Assembly (NCBI GenBank): GCA_963558185.1
Contig: CAUWFE010000001.1
Coordinates: 84,855-148,854 of the forward strand
Source: UMGS1663 sp963558185
GTDB lineage: Bacteria > Bacillota > Clostridia > TANB77 > CAG-508
Reading direction: 5' to 3'
DNA: 64,000 nucleotides
Shown: in pieces, positions 1 through 7,871 of the stretch
How the letters are laid out: every line of letters starts with the position of its first letter
How positions within the stretch are numbered: position 1 is the first letter of the stretch
Translations under genes and position numbers: made by a program
Notes under the pieces: model-generated
What the model saw: only the letters and a program-made list of their open reading frames with translations
What the model was told of the DNA's origin: nothing
Databases searched by the model: none

Positions 1-2
1 GT

Positions 3-635
3 GAAGATTTTATATTAAATGAAAAAAATAAAACTTTAGATTTAAAGGATTTTGCAAGTTTTAAAAACCAAGTTATATCATCATCAGAAAATGGATATGG
101 AACTGAATTAGAAGAAATTCTCAAAACTATTGGAACACTAGAAATTATAGATTCTGTTGAACTGTGTGAACATTTTTGGAATATGTTTATTGTAGATGCA
201 TTACTTGGAAACTTTGACAGGCATAATGGAAATTGGGGATTTCTTGTAAATAGAAATACAGGTAAAGTAGAAATTGCACCAATTTATGACTGTGCATCAT
301 GCTTGTACCCGCAATTATCAGAAGAAAAAATGGTTGAATATTTAGAAGATGAAGATGAAACAAATAAAAGAATATATGTATTTCCAACTTCTGCTATTAA
401 AATAAATAGTGAGAAAATTAATTATTATGATTTTATAAATTCATTAAAACATAAGGAATGCAATGAAGCTATAAAAAGAATAACACCAAAAATAGATTTG
501 AATAAAATAAGAGATATTATAGACAACACACCAAATATAAGTGATGTTAGAAAAGATTTTTATAAAAGGATGATTACAAGTAGATTTGAGAAAATAATAA
601 AACCAGCGTATGATAAATTATCTTGTAGAATTTAG
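3..635 (+). CDS. HipA-like kinase, C-terminal part (5' end outside window)
   Basis: The reading frame is open from the first bases, so the start lies upstream of the window. The visible 210 residues contain ALLGNFDRHNGNWGF, the catalytic-loop signature (N-x-D-R-H-x-x-N-W-G) of the HipA/CtkA protein kinase family, followed by an acidic metal-binding segment (APIYDCASC). HipA-type kinases phosphorylate proteins such as aminoacyl-tRNA synthetases and act in toxin-antitoxin modules or as stand-alone Ser/Thr kinases. Any antitoxin partner would lie outside the window. The family assignment is firm; the substrate is unknown. Confidence 0.75.
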   Translation, partial: EDFILNEKNKTLDLKDFASFKNQVISSSENGYGTELEEILKTIGTLEIIDSVELCEHFWNMFIVDALLGNFDRHNGNWGFLVNRNTGKVEIAPIYDCASCLYPQLSEEKMVEYLEDEDETNKRIYVFPTSAIKINSEKINYYDFINSLKHKECNEAIKRITPKIDLNKIRDIIDNTPNISDVRKDFYKRMITSRFEKIIKPAYDKLSCRI

Positions 636-729
636 ATAAAGAAAAATAGTCAATTTGAAGAATGTGAAGAATAACAATTGATAATAAAAAATATCAAAGT
701 AATATGTATATAATACGTAAAAAAGAGAA

Positions 730-764
730 AAATAGATAAGTAAATAAAGCTTATCTATTTTTTG
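730..764. terminator. Intrinsic terminator after the HipA-like gene
   Basis: A perfect 11-bp stem (730-740 with 750-760) and a 9-nt loop are followed by a short T run. It ends the kinase transcript and separates it from dps. Confidence 0.7.
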
Positions 765-803
765 GCAATAAGAAGATAAGCATAAAAAGAAAGGGTTGAT
801 AAT

Positions 804-1241
804 ATGGAAAAAATCGTAAAAGATTTAAATGTATTTTTATCAGATTTAAACGTATTTTTTAGAAAATTACAAAATTATCATTGGTATGTAGAAGGAAGGA
901 ACTTCTTTTCAATTCATGAAAAATTAGAAGAATATTATGATGATGTATTTAAGCAAATTGATGAAGTTGCAGAACATATATTAATGTTAAATTATGAACC
1001 ATTAGCAACTATGAAAGATTATTTACAAAATGCAACATTAGTTGAAGCTCAAAATAAAAAAGTAAAGGAAGAAGAAATATTTAGTGTAGTAATGAATGAT
1101 TATATCCAATTAATGAAAGAAGCAAAAGATATAAAAACGCAAGCAGACGAAAAACAAGTAGTGGAAACTTCAGCTTTTATAGATAATTATATTTCTGATT
1201 TTAATAAAAAAATATGGATGATAAGACAAATGATGGCATAA
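804..1241 (+). CDS. dps: Dps/ferritin-like DNA-protection protein
   Basis: A 145-aa four-helix ferritin-like protein, slightly short for Dps. Residues H26, H38, D53 and E57 reproduce exactly the 12/15/4 spacing of the Dps ferroxidase ligands. The HW pair, the G-R-N-F-F-x-x-H segment and D-E-V-A-E-H match the Dps signatures. Dps forms a 12-subunit shell that oxidises Fe2+ with peroxide and protects DNA in stationary phase. An AAAGGG site lies 9 nt before the ATG. The gene is monocistronic between two terminators. Confidence 0.93.
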   Translation: MEKIVKDLNVFLSDLNVFFRKLQNYHWYVEGRNFFSIHEKLEEYYDDVFKQIDEVAEHILMLNYEPLATMKDYLQNATLVEAQNKKVKEEEIFSVVMNDYIQLMKEAKDIKTQADEKQVVETSAFIDNYISDFNKKIWMIRQMMA

Positions 1242-1247
1242 AGAATA

Positions 1248-1281
1248 ATGCTCTATCTATTACTATAGGTAGGGTATTTTT
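1248..1281 (+). terminator. Intrinsic terminator of dps
   Basis: A 13-bp stem containing G-U pairs (1248-1260 with 1265-1277) and a 4-nt loop, followed by a T run. Confidence 0.75.
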
Positions 1282-1418
1282 ACATATATGTTAAAAATTG
1301 TAACAAAATTGAAATATAAATGTAACCGAAATGTAATTGTATTAAACAAAAGGATAATATATAATTTAAGGTATATAGAATTTTGTAAAATATAATATGA
1401 AAAAGGAGAATAAAGAAA

Positions 1419-1706
1419 ATGCAAAAATTATTAAAAAATAAACAAGGTGTAACTTTAATAGCTTTAGTAGTGACAATAGTAATATTAATTATTTTAGCAG
1501 CCGTTAGTATGACAATGGTGTTAGGAAATAACGGAATATTTGAGCAAGCAAAAAAAGGAGCAAATGCAATGGCAGAGGCAGAAGCAAATACGCAAGAAGG
1601 ATTTAATAGTATGTCATCTGAAATTGATAAAATATTAAGTGGGAATGGAGGCTCTGAACAGCCGGAACAAATAACAGAAGAAAAACCGAATGCTCCAAAA
1701 AAATAG
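1419..1706 (+). CDS. Prepilin-like N-terminal module (first part of a frame-split surface protein)
   Basis: A 95-aa product begins with a short basic leader and the type IV pilin-like segment KQGVTLIALVVTIVILI, so it would be processed by prepilin peptidase and anchored by its hydrophobic helix. An AAGGAG site precedes the ATG. The gene stops at TAG 1704-1706 directly after a run of seven A. Continuing in the -1 frame joins it without a gap to the next ORF (...NAPKK-IDGMSPIKF...). In related gut Firmicute proteins, to my knowledge, this leader and the following extracellular domain form one polypeptide. The likely real gene therefore spans 1419-3221 with frame changes near 1700 and 3168. Confidence 0.7.
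   Translation: MQKLLKNKQGVTLIALVVTIVILIILAAVSMTMVLGNNGIFEQAKKGANAMAEAEANTQEGFNSMSSEIDKILSGNGGSEQPEQITEEKPNAPKK
1697..1706 (+). other. A-AAA-AAA slippery heptamer followed by in-frame TAG
   Basis: Codons CCA AAA AAA TAG place the heptamer A_AAA_AAA exactly in the phase required for -1 frameshifting, with a stop codon as the next codon. A -1 shift, or one extra A by transcriptional slippage, continues into the downstream ORF. No strong downstream stem was seen; TGGA-N5-TCCA at 1708-1720 is only 4 bp. Confidence 0.6.
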
Positions 1707-1711
1707 ATGGA

Positions 1712-3175
1712 ATGAGTCCAATAAAATTTGTAGAACCAACAGAAAGTGAAAAAGGGCAAGTAGTGGATACAACATGGGAAGATAGTGAATGGTACAACTA
1801 TAAACAAAATAAATGGGCAAATACAAAAACACAAGATGGAAGTATGTGGGTATGGATACCAAGATATGCATATAAAATAACATATACAAACCCAAGTGAT
1901 AAATCACAAGGAGGAAGTATAGATGTAAAATTTTTAATAGGAACATCAGATGATTATTATGATGAAGAAAGTAAAACAATAAAAACAGCCAAAAGGGTAA
2001 CAACAAAAGAAGAAGTAGCAGATACAACAACTGATTATTATGTACATCCAGCCTTTACAAATGAAAGCAGTATTGATTTTGCAAATGGTGGTTGGGATAA
2101 AGAATTAGAGGGAATATATGTAGCAAAATTTGAAGCAGGATTCCCAGAAGGAAATAATACTGCACCAAATAAAAAAAGTTCGCAAACATATAGTCAAGAA
2201 ACAGGATGGGTAAGAGCAGTAGAAGCAGGTACAAGTGGAGATTCAACACAACCAGCAAGAAACTGGCTAGATGGAATATATGATAAAACAGCAACAAGAA
2301 TAAGCTATCCAGTATTCCAACCATTAACATATAGCATGAATTATATTAATCATAATGATGCATATAATATATCAAAAGCAATGAATGAAGAAGGAAACAT
2401 ATATGGTTTTAACTCAAATTCATCAGATACACACTTAATAAAAAGTAGTGAATGGGGAATGGTAAGTTATTTAACACATAGCAAATATGGTATTGATGGA
2501 AAAAATGGAAATGAAATAGCAGTAAATAATGCAAGTTTAAATAGTGGAGATAGAAAAAGAACAGAAACTGCTGGAAAATCAGGAGTAGATAGTGTATATG
2601 GAATAACAGGAATGACACAAGGAAATACAGATGGTGTAGAAACTGTAGTAAAAATAGATGAAATACGAGCATTAAAAGCAAATACACCAACACCAACAGG
2701 AAGTATGTATGCATGGAATCAAAAAGGAGGAGTAACAGCTTCAACAACTGGAAACATGACAGGAATATATGATATATCAGGAGGAACATGGGAAAGAACA
2801 GCATCATATGTAGCTAATAACCATAAATATTTACTAAAATTCGGAAAGTCAATAGGGTATAATGGAGATATATTAAAAATAGAAAGTACAAAATATACAA
2901 TGGTATACCCACATGATAGTGTATTAGATAATACTAATGTTTTGGATACAGAAGAAAATTTTAATAAAGCAAGTGAAGCAAACTATAAGAAAAATACAAA
3001 AATATATGGCGATGCCATAAGAGAAACATCTATAGAAGGAATCGCAAATACATCATGGAACAAAGATTATTCAAATTTTGTGAGTTTATACGGTCCATTT
3101 GTTACACGTGGAGGTTATTTATTAAATAGTTCTAGTACGGGCAGTTTTAGTTTCTTTCGCCATGATGGGCAGTAG
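1712..3175 (+). CDS. C-type-lectin/FGE-like extracellular domain (second part of the frame-split surface protein)
   Basis: The 487-aa ORF has no ribosome binding site of its own and looks like the continuation of the pilin-like ORF. It carries DGSMWVWIPRYAYKI near the N-terminus, TGIYDISGGTWERTAS in the C-terminal third and a TRGGY segment near the end. This order resembles the formylglycine-generating-enzyme/C-type-lectin fold (compare W-I-P, GLYDM-GNVWEW, RGG...GFR). The expected GFR ending lies in another frame: dropping one G of the GGG at 3167-3169 gives ...DGSSNFVGGFRTTVVPMS and a stop at 3219-3221. It is a secreted adhesin or ligand-binding protein, either phase-variable or decaying. 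Confidence 0.65.
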   Translation: MSPIKFVEPTESEKGQVVDTTWEDSEWYNYKQNKWANTKTQDGSMWVWIPRYAYKITYTNPSDKSQGGSIDVKFLIGTSDDYYDEESKTIKTAKRVTTKEEVADTTTDYYVHPAFTNESSIDFANGGWDKELEGIYVAKFEAGFPEGNNTAPNKKSSQTYSQETGWVRAVEAGTSGDSTQPARNWLDGIYDKTATRISYPVFQPLTYSMNYINHNDAYNISKAMNEEGNIYGFNSNSSDTHLIKSSEWGMVSYLTHSKYGIDGKNGNEIAVNNASLNSGDRKRTETAGKSGVDSVYGITGMTQGNTDGVETVVKIDEIRALKANTPTPTGSMYAWNQKGGVTASTTGNMTGIYDISGGTWERTASYVANNHKYLLKFGKSIGYNGDILKIESTKYTMVYPHDSVLDNTNVLDTEENFNKASEANYKKNTKIYGDAIRETSIEGIANTSWNKDYSNFVSLYGPFVTRGGYLLNSSSTGSFSFFRHDGQ

Positions 3176-3197
3176 TAATTTTGTTGGCGGATTCCGT
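3128..3197 (+). other. A-poor 3' segment resembling a variable region of a lectin-fold protein
   Basis: By my count 12 of 70 bases are A, whereas the rest of the gene is strongly A-rich. The segment lies between RGG and GFR, where diversity-generating retroelements place the variable repeat in lectin-fold targets. No reverse transcriptase or template repeat is visible in this window. Confidence 0.4.
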
Positions 3198-3279
3198 ACA
3201 ACAGTTGTACCTATGTCTTAGTATATTACCTGGAATATAAATAATAAAGTGTATAAAATATTTTCTATACACTCCAAAC

Positions 3280-3720
3280 CTACCCTTTAACTATAGCATT
3301 TCTTGCAAGCTCATCACAACGATTATTAAATTCATTATCAGCATGACCTTTAACTTTATGAAAAGTAATATCATGAACTTTGGTAAAATTATATAATTCT
3401 TGCCAAAGTTCTTTATTTTTTACAGGACTTCCATCAGCTGTTTTCCAATTCTTCTTAATCCAATTAGTAATCCAACCTTGTAAAAATGCATTTACAACAT
3501 AAGCACTATCACTATAAACATCAATAGTACAAGGCTCTTTTACCAATTTCAAAGCCTCAATAACAGCAGTAAGTTCCATAATATTATTTGTAGTATCATT
3601 TTGAAAACCAGAAATTTCTTTTCTATAATCTCCAAACATCAAAATAGATCCCCAACCACCAGGACCAGGGTTACCTGAACATGCACCATCAGTATAAATT
3701 GTAATATGCTTATTTCCCAT
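3280..3720 (-). CDS. rnhA: Ribonuclease HI
   Basis: A 146-aa single-domain RNase HI that degrades the RNA strand of RNA-DNA hybrids such as R-loops and Okazaki primers. The catalytic carboxylates are D11 (TDGACSGNPG), E49 (IMELTA), D71 (SDSAYVV) and D136, with H126 in KGHAD. The basic protrusion (WIKKNWKT) is present. The length is normal for the family. It converges with the lectin-fold gene and diverges from tmcAL. Confidence 0.95.
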   Translation of the reverse strand: MGNKHITIYTDGACSGNPGPGGWGSILMFGDYRKEISGFQNDTTNNIMELTAVIEALKLVKEPCTIDVYSDSAYVVNAFLQGWITNWIKKNWKTADGSPVKNKELWQELYNFTKVHDITFHKVKGHADNEFNNRCDELARNAIVKG

Positions 3721-3817
3721 ATAAATTTTCCTTCCTCATTGTAAAATTTAACATTTTATGTTATTATATCAGTATAAGAAAATTTTATCAAGTATAAAGT
3801 TAAAAGGGGGAAATAAA

Positions 3818-5050
3818 ATGGCAACTGTTTTGGGAATTATAGCAGAATATAATCCATTTCATAATGGACATTTATATCATATAGAAGAATCAAAAAGAAA
3901 AACAGGCGCCAAATATGTAATAGCAGTAATTACAGGAAACTTTGCACAACGAGGAGAAACCTCACTAGTAAATAAATGGGTAAAAGCACAAATGGCATTG
4001 CAAAGTGGAGTAGACCTAGTATTAGAATTACCAACTATATACAGTATATCTAGTGCAGAAAACTTCGCAGAAGGAGCAATTAAAATATTAGATAGTCTAA
4101 AAATAGTAGATACAATATCCTTTGGAACAGAAACAAGCGATTTAGCAGCATTAAACAATATTGTAACAGTATTAAGCAATGAACCAAAAGAATATAAAGC
4201 AATATTATCACATGAATTGCAAAAAGGAATTTCATATCCAAAAGCAAGAGATAATGCACTTATGATGTATCTAAATGATATAAAAAGATATGCAAATATT
4301 TTATCAGAACCCAATAATACTTTAGCAGTTGAATATTTAAAAGCTATTAGAAAATTAAAAAGTCATATTATGCCAGTATCAGTAAAAAGAGAAAAGGTAT
4401 ATTATAATGATGAAAAAATAGTAGACGAATTTGCAAGTGGAACAGCTATTAGAAAGATGTTAATAAGAGAAGAATTTAATAATATTAGAAAAGTAATGCC
4501 ATATAATAATTACATGTTACTAAAAGAAGAAATAAAAAAAGGAAGAATAATTACAGATATAGAAGTATTTGAAAAAGAAATATTATATCAATTAAGAAAA
4601 ATGACAACACAGCAAATAGCAGATTTACCAGATGTATCAGAAGGACTGGAATATAGTATAAAAAAAGTAGCAAATTCTTGCAATAAAGTGTCAGAATTAA
4701 TTAGTATGGTAAAAACAAAAAGATTTACGCAAACGAGAATACAAAGAATTTTATTATATGCACTTTTAGGAATAACCAAAAAAGATATGCTAGATTCAAA
4801 AAAAATAGTTCCATATATTAGAGTTTTAGGAATGAATAATAATGGAAAAGAAATGTTATCAGATATTTGCACTATAAATCCAAAAATTCAAATTGTAACA
4901 TCTGTAAAAAAATATATAGATAACAACTATAATAAAAATTTAATACATATGTTAGAAAAAGATATTTTTGCAACAAATGTATATACACTTGGATATGAAG
5001 GTCAATCTTTAGCAAATTTAGATTACACAAATCATATGGTTATATTATAG
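3818..5050 (+). CDS. tmcAL: tRNA(Met) cytidine acetate ligase (TmcAL/YlbM)
   Basis: A 410-aa nucleotidyltransferase-fold protein. The N-terminus GIIAEYNPFHNGH carries the HxGH nucleotide-binding motif (residues 15-18), and GNFAQRGE follows. In Bacillus, TmcAL activates acetate with ATP and forms N4-acetylcytidine at the wobble position of elongator tRNA-Met. I chose the ATG at 3818 because AAGGGGG precedes it; an upstream in-frame ATG at 3758 has no such site. It is probably cotranscribed with coaE, 22 nt downstream. Confidence 0.9.
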   Translation: MATVLGIIAEYNPFHNGHLYHIEESKRKTGAKYVIAVITGNFAQRGETSLVNKWVKAQMALQSGVDLVLELPTIYSISSAENFAEGAIKILDSLKIVDTISFGTETSDLAALNNIVTVLSNEPKEYKAILSHELQKGISYPKARDNALMMYLNDIKRYANILSEPNNTLAVEYLKAIRKLKSHIMPVSVKREKVYYNDEKIVDEFASGTAIRKMLIREEFNNIRKVMPYNNYMLLKEEIKKGRIITDIEVFEKEILYQLRKMTTQQIADLPDVSEGLEYSIKKVANSCNKVSELISMVKTKRFTQTRIQRILLYALLGITKKDMLDSKKIVPYIRVLGMNNNGKEMLSDICTINPKIQIVTSVKKYIDNNYNKNLIHMLEKDIFATNVYTLGYEGQSLANLDYTNHMVIL

Positions 5051-5072
5051 TCGGAAAGGAATGAGATAAAAA

Positions 5073-5651
5073 ATGAAAATAATTGGAGTAACAGGAAGCT
5101 CTGGAGCTGGAAAAACAAAAGTATGTGAATATTTAGAAAAAAAATATAAATGCGAAGTAATAGATGCAGACCAAATAGCAAGAGAATTATCTAAAAAAGG
5201 CAGTATGTATTTAAATAGTATTATAGATAATTTTGGAGAAGATATTGTATATAAAAATGGTGCATTAAATAGAAAAAAATTAGCAAATATTATATATCAA
5301 GATAACGAAAAAAGAGAAAAATTAAATCAATGTACTTTTGATTATATAATAAAAGAAATAAAAGAACAAATAAATAGTAGCATAGAAAAAGAACTAATAG
5401 TAATAGATGCTCCATTACTATATGAAAGCGGTTTAGATTCTATTTGTGACACTGTTATAGCAATAATTGGAAATAAAGAAGAGCAAATTGAAAGAATTTG
5501 TAAAAGAGACGGAATAACAGAAGAAACAGCGTCAAAAAGAATAGAAATTCAAAACGATAATGAATTTTTTATAGAAAGAGCAGATATCATTATAGATAAT
5601 ACAGGAACAATAGAAGAATTAAAAAAAGAAATAGAAAATTTAAAATTATAG
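5073..5651 (+). CDS. coaE: Dephospho-CoA kinase
   Basis: A 192-aa P-loop kinase catalysing the last step of coenzyme A synthesis, phosphorylation of dephospho-CoA. GSSGAGKT at residues 8-15 is the Walker A motif, DADQIAREL is the substrate segment and DAPLLYE follows later. The length is standard. GAAAGGA precedes the ATG. A terminator follows the gene. Confidence 0.95.
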   Translation: MKIIGVTGSSGAGKTKVCEYLEKKYKCEVIDADQIARELSKKGSMYLNSIIDNFGEDIVYKNGALNRKKLANIIYQDNEKREKLNQCTFDYIIKEIKEQINSSIEKELIVIDAPLLYESGLDSICDTVIAIIGNKEEQIERICKRDGITEETASKRIEIQNDNEFFIERADIIIDNTGTIEELKKEIENLKL

Positions 5652-5663
5652 TATATAAAAATT

Positions 5664-5697
5664 AACTTGATGCAAAATAGACGTATCAAGTTTTTTT
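5664..5697 (+). terminator. Intrinsic terminator after coaE
   Basis: A 10-bp stem (5664-5673 with 5683-5692, one G-U pair) and a 9-nt loop, followed by seven T. Confidence 0.85.
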
Positions 5698-5801
5698 ATT
5701 ACAAAAATATTACAAAAATATAACATTTGTATTACAATATTGAATTGATGAGCAATTTGACATATAATGAAGAAAAAAGAGAAAGTAGGGGAGTTGCGGA
5801 T

Positions 5802-6347
5802 ATGGAAGAAACTTTTGCAAATTATATTCTTGCTGAACCAGATTGGATAAGAAAAATGGAAATAATGTATTACTTAGAGAGAAAAGTAGATATATTTTTT
5901 GATAAATCTGTTGTATTTAAAACGCAAATTGCTAAGCTATTTATGGATGTAATGAACATAAATGTAGATAGAAACTATGTTATTACAGCATGTTTATTAT
6001 GTAATTGTAAAAAAGAAAAAGGAGTTATTACAGACTTAAACAAAATTAAATCTTTCGCTAAAGAAGGGGCAGAATATTTAGAAACATTAGGATTTGATTC
6101 AAGATTTTGCAAAATATGTGAAGAAGTAAATAGATATAGTGGAAGTAACCCAAGAGAAAAAGAAAGTGATATTTTAGAACTTGCTGACCAATATGGAGGT
6201 CTATTATTAGATAGACCAGAAAGACCAGGCTTCAAACCAGAAGAAGCATTAGTTTTATTAGAATATAGAAATCTAAAAGATAAAGAAAATCGATATTTAG
6301 AGCAATTTAAGCAATTTGTAAATAAAATGCAGGAGGTATATGTATAA
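5802..6347 (+). CDS. Degenerate HD-GYP-like protein
   Basis: A 181-aa protein starting at the ATG at 5802, which has GGGGAG 10 nt upstream; the earlier in-frame ATG at 5727 has none. The C-terminal half follows the outline of an HD-GYP phosphodiesterase: GAEYLETLGF, then VNRYSGSNP where the family has HHE..GSGYP, then ADQYGGLLLDRPERPGFKPEEAL where it has D-x-Y-D-A-L-x-x-x-R-P-Y-R. The HD pair is replaced by Cys-Asn (LLCNCKK) and the GYP residues are lost. It is probably a catalytically dead scaffold or sensor. The next ORF overlaps it (TAATG). Confidence 0.65.
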   Translation: MEETFANYILAEPDWIRKMEIMYYLERKVDIFFDKSVVFKTQIAKLFMDVMNINVDRNYVITACLLCNCKKEKGVITDLNKIKSFAKEGAEYLETLGFDSRFCKICEEVNRYSGSNPREKESDILELADQYGGLLLDRPERPGFKPEEALVLLEYRNLKDKENRYLEQFKQFVNKMQEVYV

Positions 6348-6601
6348 TGGGAAATAAATTAACACCAGCATTTGAAAAAATGCAACAAGAAGCAAATGAT
6401 GCCAAAGATACAAAAAGACAAATTATTAATGCTTATAATACAGATGAATATATTATGAGTCAAATTAAAAAGAGGGAGATAGACATGATAAAAGAAGTTT
6501 CAAACGTACAGACAAATGAACTTCATATTCCACTAGATGAAATAGAAACTCTAGTAATTCGTAATCCAATAAAAAAACAAAATGATAAAGAAAGGGAATA
6601 A
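6347..6601 (+). CDS. Small conserved-context protein, function unknown
   Basis: An 84-aa charged, soluble protein with no recognised motif. AGGAGG lies 10 nt before the ATG, which overlaps the stop of the HD-GYP-like gene by 1 nt. The EndoQ-like gene starts 1 nt after its stop, so the three genes form a tightly coupled operon. Confidence 0.7.
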   Translation: MGNKLTPAFEKMQQEANDAKDTKRQIINAYNTDEYIMSQIKKREIDMIKEVSNVQTNELHIPLDEIETLVIRNPIKKQNDKERE

Positions 6602-6602
6602 G

Positions 6603-7796
6603 ATGGAAGAAGTTTTTGCAGATTTACACGTACACATAGGAAGAAGTGAAGAAGGAAAACCAATAAAGATAACAGCGGCAAGGAGTTTAAATTTTGCAAA
6701 TATAGCAAAAGAATGTGCAGAAAGAAAAGGAATACAAATAGTTGGAATTATAGACTGTGCATCTCCATATGTAATTCAAGATATAAAAAACTTTTTAAAA
6801 ACAGGTGAAGCATATGAAATTCCAGATGGAGGAATTATATATAAAGATAAAGTTTGTATTTTATTAGGAAGTGAAGTAGAAACTTCAGAAGAAGGAAGAA
6901 ATGGTCATAAAGGTGCGGCACATAATGTTTGTTTTTTTCCACACTTAAAAGATATAGAAGCTTTCTCACAAGAAATGAGCCATCATATAAAAAACATAAC
7001 ATTAAGTACACAAAGATCTGACTTATCTGGATATGACTTAATAGATATAGTAGAAAAGTATAATGGAATTTTAATTCCAGCACATATTTTTACACCACAT
7101 AAAAGCTATTATGGAAATTGCACTGATAGGCTACAAAATATTTTTAAAGAAAAATATAACAAAATATTTGCAGTAGAATTAGGCTTAAGTTCTGATACAG
7201 AACTTGCAGATGAAATTTCAGAGCTGGAAAATAAAACTTTTGTAACTAATTCTGATGCACATTCATTACCAAAAATAGCAAGAGAATACAATAAAATGTA
7301 TATAGAAAATATATCATTTAAAGAAGTAGTAAAAGCTTTAAAAAATGAAGATGGCAGAAAAGTTTTAGCAAATTACGGTTTAGATCCAAAGCTAGGAAAA
7401 TACCATCGTACATATTGTGACGACTGTCAAACAACAATTGAAACAAAAGAACCCGTAGAAGAATGCCCAAAATGTGGTAGTAAAAATGTAACTTTTGGTG
7501 TTTTTGATAGAATAGAATTAATAAAAGATAAAAAAGTTTCAAAAAGTCCAGAAAATAGACCACCATATATTTATCAGATTCCACTTGGATTTATTCCTGG
7601 TTTAGGTGCAAAAACAACAGAAAAATTATTAAATCATTTTGGAACAGAAATGACAATTCTACATAAACTCACAGAAGACGATTTAGAGGCAGTAGTAGGC
7701 TCTAAAATAGCACATACAATAATTAGGACAAAAACAGGAAACATGAATATACACTCTGGACGGAGGAGGAGTATACGGAAAAATATCATAAACTAA
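6603..7796 (+). CDS. Endonuclease Q-like PHP-domain protein, C-terminus out of frame after a CGG codon
   Basis: A 397-aa protein with an N-terminal PHP metallo-hydrolase domain (DLHVH at 7-11, NSDAH at 216-220), a zinc ribbon (Cys272, 275, 288, 291) and a helix-hairpin-helix-like segment (IPGLGAKT, about 331-338). Endonuclease Q nicks DNA 5' of deaminated or abasic bases; the Bacillus homologue is, to my knowledge, YqxK. The start at 6603 follows AAAGGGA. After Ser-Gly the frame reads CGG AGG AGG (codon 387 is CGG), giving a basic tail and a stop at 7794-7796. Skipping the C at 7761 gives the glycine-rich ending SGGGGVYGKIS with a stop at 7789-7791. I recall such a GGGG-x-YG ending as typical of the family. 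Confidence 0.85.
   Translation: MEEVFADLHVHIGRSEEGKPIKITAARSLNFANIAKECAERKGIQIVGIIDCASPYVIQDIKNFLKTGEAYEIPDGGIIYKDKVCILLGSEVETSEEGRNGHKGAAHNVCFFPHLKDIEAFSQEMSHHIKNITLSTQRSDLSGYDLIDIVEKYNGILIPAHIFTPHKSYYGNCTDRLQNIFKEKYNKIFAVELGLSSDTELADEISELENKTFVTNSDAHSLPKIAREYNKMYIENISFKEVVKALKNEDGRKVLANYGLDPKLGKYHRTYCDDCQTTIETKEPVEECPKCGSKNVTFGVFDRIELIKDKKVSKSPENRPPYIYQIPLGFIPGLGAKTTEKLLNHFGTEMTILHKLTEDDLEAVVGSKIAHTIIRTKTGNMNIHSGRRRSIRKNIIN
7761..7763 (+). other. In-frame CGG at a +1 frameshift point (EndoQ-like gene)
   Basis: The context is TCT GGA CGG AGG. Reading GGA from 7762 restores the glycine-rich C-terminus. It is one of only three in-frame CGG codons I found in genuine coding sequence in the window. 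Confidence 0.7.
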
Positions 7797-7871
7797 AAGA
7801 TAAAAAGTTCTAAAAATAATATTTTTGAATAGACATTATGTATAAGTGATAAGCTGAAAGGTGGAAATATT

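Noticed and set aside
3161..3175. Third class of +1 shift at GGG in the lectin-fold gene
   Set aside because: GGG is used normally elsewhere, for example GAA AAA GGG CAA near 1753, so this break does not belong to the CGG pattern.
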